This document shows positions 61,515 to 64,000 of a DNA stretch of 64,000 nt, one piece after another. Below the pieces are notes generated by a model. That model did no database searches, was not told where the DNA came from, and was given only the letters and a program-made list of their open reading frames with translations. Made by a program: the position numbers and the translations under genes. The DNA is from HXMU1420-2 sp017643305 (GTDB lineage Bacteria; Pseudomonadota; Alphaproteobacteria; Rhodobacterales; Rhodobacteraceae), in assembly GCA_965217135.1 (NCBI GenBank), contig OZ244249.1, positions 3,286,001 to 3,350,000 on the forward strand, given 5' to 3'. Position 1 is the first letter of the stretch, and every line of letters starts with the position of its first letter.

Positions 61515-62264
61515 ATGCGGACCCCAGACAGCCCGATGAAACCCGACGCAAAGCAAAGCATTTTCAGGCATATGCCGCTGGTGATGATCGCCTGTGTCGC
61601 GGTGATCGGGACATTTACGTTGGGCGACCAGTTGACCTTCGACAACCTGCGGGACAATCGCGAGGCGCTGCTGGCCTATCGCGATACGCATTTCTGGCTG
61701 ATGGCGCTGGGGTTTGTGGCGATTTACGTGGCGATTGTGGCGTTTTCCTTGCCCGGCGCGGCGGTAGCATCGGTCACTGGTGGTTTTTTGTTTGGGTTGG
61801 CGGCGGGCACACTTTTGAACACGGTTGCAGCGACCGTAGGAGCTTGTTTGATCTTTCTGGCTGTTCGGCTGGGCATGGGCGGTGATCTGGCGACCCGGTT
61901 CGACGGGTCCACCGGTAGGGTCAAGAAACTGCGCGACGGGTTACGCGATAATGAACTGAGCGTGCTGTTCCTCATGCGGCTGGTGCCTGTGATCCCGTTT
62001 TTTGTGGCCAACCTGGTGCCCGCCATGGTGGGTGTGCGGTTTGGCGCCTTCCTGTTCACCACGTTTTTCGGGATCATGCCCGGTGCGGTCGTGTTCACTT
62101 GGATTGGTGTGGGCGTGGCCGAGGTGTTTGACAGGGGCGAAGATCCGGACCTGTCGCTGTTGTGGGAGCCGCATGTGATCGGCCCGATCCTAGGCCTGTG
62201 CGTCTTGGCGGCACTGCCCATTGTAGTCCGCGCCCTGCGCGGCAGAAAGGATATTGCAACGTGA
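61515..62264 (+). CDS. TVP38/TMEM64 family membrane protein (SNARE-associated/DedA-like)
   Basis: A 249-aa inner-membrane protein with about five hydrophobic segments. The VTT domain is shown by IVAFSLPGAAVASVTGGFLF near 77 with the helix-breaking Pro-Gly, GTLLNTVAATVGACLIFL, and LMRLVPVIPFFVANLVPAM near 158. Bacterial members are linked to lipid handling and membrane homeostasis. Starts at 61515, 61536 (both ATG) and 61458 (GTG) are in frame; none has a clear Shine-Dalgarno. Its stop overlaps the next gene start in GTGA, a pairing common for this family with an FAD oxidoreductase. Confidence 0.85.
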   Translation: MRTPDSPMKPDAKQSIFRHMPLVMIACVAVIGTFTLGDQLTFDNLRDNREALLAYRDTHFWLMALGFVAIYVAIVAFSLPGAAVASVTGGFLFGLAAGTLLNTVAATVGACLIFLAVRLGMGGDLATRFDGSTGRVKKLRDGLRDNELSVLFLMRLVPVIPFFVANLVPAMVGVRFGAFLFTTFFGIMPGAVVFTWIGVGVAEVFDRGEDPDLSLLWEPHVIGPILGLCVLAALPIVVRALRGRKDIAT

Positions 62265-63679
62265 CAGAAATACGGACCGACCTGCTGGTGATTGGTGCAG
62301 GCTCGGGCGGGTTGTCCGTGGCCGCCGGGGCCAGCCAGATGGGCGCGGAAGTGGTTTTGCTGGAAGGCCACAAGATGGGGGGTGATTGCCTGAACTATGG
62401 CTGCGTGCCGTCCAAGGCGCTGCTGGCTACAGGCAAGGCCGCGCATCAGCATACACTGACTGCGGCTTTTGGCGTGACCAGTCCGCCCCCGCAAGTCGAC
62501 TACGGCGCGGCCATGGCGCATGTGCGGGACGTGATCGCACAGATCGAACCGGTGGACAGCCAGGAGCGTTTCGAGGGGCTTGGGGTCACAGTGATCCGGG
62601 AATTTGGTACCTTCGTGTCTCCGACGCAGGTACAAGCCGGGGACATCACCATCACCGCACGGCGGATCGTGATTGCCACCGGCTCTGCCCCGCTGGTGCC
62701 ACCAATCCCGGGTCTGGATGATGTGCCCTACCTGACCAACGAAACCCTTTTTGACCTGACCGAACGGCCCGAGCATCTGCTGATCGTTGGCGGTGGCCCG
62801 ATCGGGATGGAGATGGCGCAGGCACATATACGGCTGGGCAGCAAAGTCACCGTGATCGAGGGCCAGACTGCTTTGGGCCGGGATGATCCGGAGATGGCGG
62901 CGCTGGTGGTACAGGCCTTGCGGGATGAGGGCGTGAAGATTGTGGAAAACGCCATGGTCGCCGAGGTGCAGAAATCAGATGCCGGGGTGGCAGTGATCAC
63001 GCCAGACGGGCAGCGCTATGACGGGTCGCACCTGTTGCTGGCACTGGGGCGCAAGGCCAGTACCGACCGGTTAAATCTGCAAATGGCGGGAATTGAGACC
63101 ACCAAGACCGGCATTCGCACCGATGCCAGCCTGCGCACCACCAACCGCAAGGTCTATGCCATTGGGGATGTGGCCGGTGGCCTGCAGTTCACGCATCTGG
63201 CCGGCTATCATGCGGGGGTGATCATCCGGTCGGCGCTTTTTGGCCTGCCGGCCAAGGCCAGCACAGCGCATATCCCATGGGCCACCTACACGGATCCGGA
63301 AATGGCGCAGGTCGGTCTGACCGAGGCGCAGGCGCGGGCGGAATATGGTGACCGGATGGAGGTGGCCCGCTTCGAATACGACCACAACGACCGCGCTATT
63401 GCAGAGCGGAAGGCCAAGGGACTGATCAAGGTGATGGTGGTCAAAGGACGGCCTGTTGGCGCCTCCATCGTCGGGCATCAGGCTGGGGAGATTATCAGTC
63501 TCTGGTCGTTGGCCATCGTCAACAAACTGAAAATGGCCCAGATTTCGGGCATGGTTTCGCCGTACCCCACATACGGCGAACTTTCCAAACGCGCCGCGGG
63601 CGCTTATTTCTCACCCAGGCTGTTTGACAGCCCGAGGGTAAAAACCATTGTCGGTCTTGTGCAGCGCTGGCTGCCCTGA
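62261..63679 (+). CDS. FAD-dependent pyridine nucleotide-disulfide oxidoreductase (MerA/Lpd-like)
   Basis: A 472-aa class I flavoprotein. FAD binds at LLVIGAGSGGLSVA (12-17 for GAGSGG), the redox disulfide is GGDCLNYGCVPSKAL with Cys43 and Cys48, the NAD(P) site is LLIVGGGPIGMEMAQ near 177, and VYAIGDVAGGLQFTHLA near 302 is the second FAD motif. The catalytic His of lipoamide dehydrogenases (HPT) is Tyr435 here (SPYPTYGE), as in mercuric-reductase-like groups. It is therefore unlikely to act on lipoamide. The GTG start at 62261 overlaps the upstream stop and has AAGGA. The substrate is unknown. Confidence 0.88.
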   Translation: MTEIRTDLLVIGAGSGGLSVAAGASQMGAEVVLLEGHKMGGDCLNYGCVPSKALLATGKAAHQHTLTAAFGVTSPPPQVDYGAAMAHVRDVIAQIEPVDSQERFEGLGVTVIREFGTFVSPTQVQAGDITITARRIVIATGSAPLVPPIPGLDDVPYLTNETLFDLTERPEHLLIVGGGPIGMEMAQAHIRLGSKVTVIEGQTALGRDDPEMAALVVQALRDEGVKIVENAMVAEVQKSDAGVAVITPDGQRYDGSHLLLALGRKASTDRLNLQMAGIETTKTGIRTDASLRTTNRKVYAIGDVAGGLQFTHLAGYHAGVIIRSALFGLPAKASTAHIPWATYTDPEMAQVGLTEAQARAEYGDRMEVARFEYDHNDRAIAERKAKGLIKVMVVKGRPVGASIVGHQAGEIISLWSLAIVNKLKMAQISGMVSPYPTYGELSKRAAGAYFSPRLFDSPRVKTIVGLVQRWLP

Positions 63680-63693
63680 CCCGAAAGGACGTA

Positions 63694-64000
63694 ATGCTCA
63701 ACTCACTGTCGGGCCGTTTCCTGATCCTGACGACAGTGTTCGTAATGCTGGCCGAAGTTTTGATCTTCGTGCCGTCCATTGCCCGTTTCCGCGAAGATTA
63801 CCTGCTGAGCCGCCTGGAACGTGCACAGATCGCGTCGTTGGCGTTGCTGGCCGATGATATGCTGTCGGAGGAGCTGGAAACCGAGCTACTGAAAAACGCA
63901 GGCGTTTATAACGTGGTGCTTCGGCGCGACGAGGTCCGGCAGCTCATGCTGGCCTCGCCCATCCCATCGCCGATTACGGCAACTTATGACATGCGCAATC
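63694..64000 (+). CDS. Probable sensor histidine kinase, N-terminal part (window edge)
   Basis: An ATG at 63694 with AAGGA upstream begins a frame open to the window end (102 residues). It starts MLNSLSGRFLILTTVFVMLA, with a hydrophobic segment at about 9-28 (LILTTVFVMLAEVLIFVPSI) and then a periplasm-like region. I recall this N-terminus from Roseobacter sensor kinases; the kinase domains would lie outside the window, so the call is inference. It is 14 nt downstream of the FAD oxidoreductase gene and may be co-transcribed. Confidence 0.6.
   Translation, partial: MLNSLSGRFLILTTVFVMLAEVLIFVPSIARFREDYLLSRLERAQIASLALLADDMLSEELETELLKNAGVYNVVLRRDEVRQLMLASPIPSPITATYDMRN

Overview
The window reads as chromosomal DNA of an alphaproteobacterium of the Rhodobacteraceae (Roseobacter group). 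The evidence is a high-GC, gene-dense sequence carrying cobalt chelatase cobS/cobT, malate synthase G, an alphaproteobacterial murB-ddl-ftsQ-ftsA-ftsZ-lpxC block, a purine uptake and oxidation operon, a consensus CtrA box, and several proteins whose closest remembered relatives are from Roseobacter genomes. No rRNA, tRNA, CRISPR array, prophage or insertion sequence was seen. Assignments rest on sequence motifs and family knowledge; no database search was run.

Layout. 1-7.6 kb: start of a glutamine amidotransferase, glcB, a decayed VOC gene, pepN, an SDR and a small membrane protein. 7.8-11.8 kb: an unrecognised 424-aa protein, gatB, a thioesterase and a DUF4177 protein. 11.9-16.6 kb: a three-gene 2-oxoacid:ferredoxin oxidoreductase operon with a GltD-like, ferredoxin-containing partner. 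16.8-21.3 kb: bolA, a J-domain protein, a 55-aa protein that contains a genomic palindrome, cobS and cobT. 21.4-26.8 kb: a DMT exporter, aminopeptidase P, DUF427, a small secreted protein and a ClC-type channel gene interrupted by an in-frame TAG. 27.0-37.4 kb (minus strand): murB, ddl, ftsQ, ftsA, a small secreted protein, ftsZ, lpxC, bamD and recN. 37.6-40.1 kb: aldo/keto reductase, a HalD/BesD-like Fe(II)/2OG enzyme and a DUF938 methyltransferase. 40.3-49.6 kb: a tightly packed seven-gene operon xdhA-xdhB-xdhC, ABC ATPase, two permeases and a BMP-type binding protein, ending in a terminator, for taking up and oxidising purines. 50-54.5 kb: dnaE flanked by decayed ArsR/SRPBCC and SDR genes. 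54.7-59.2 kb: slyX, a crotonase and hisS-hisZ-hisG. 59.2-61.2 kb: rpmH-rnpA-yidD and a Bcr/CflA transporter. 61.5-64 kb: a TVP38-family membrane protein, an FAD disulfide oxidoreductase and the start of a probable sensor kinase.

Most genes are conserved housekeeping genes and no clear defence island or wholly new system was found. The most unusual structure is a two-part palindromic repeat of about 47 bp (23-nt and 22-nt hairpin units). It lies just after two stop codons, in degenerate or single-unit form before two other genes, and once inside the reading frame of a 55-aa protein, which recalls the coding palindromic elements of Rickettsia. Five decayed genes or remnants (VOC, clcA, ArsR, SRPBCC, SDR) suggest recent local gene erosion.
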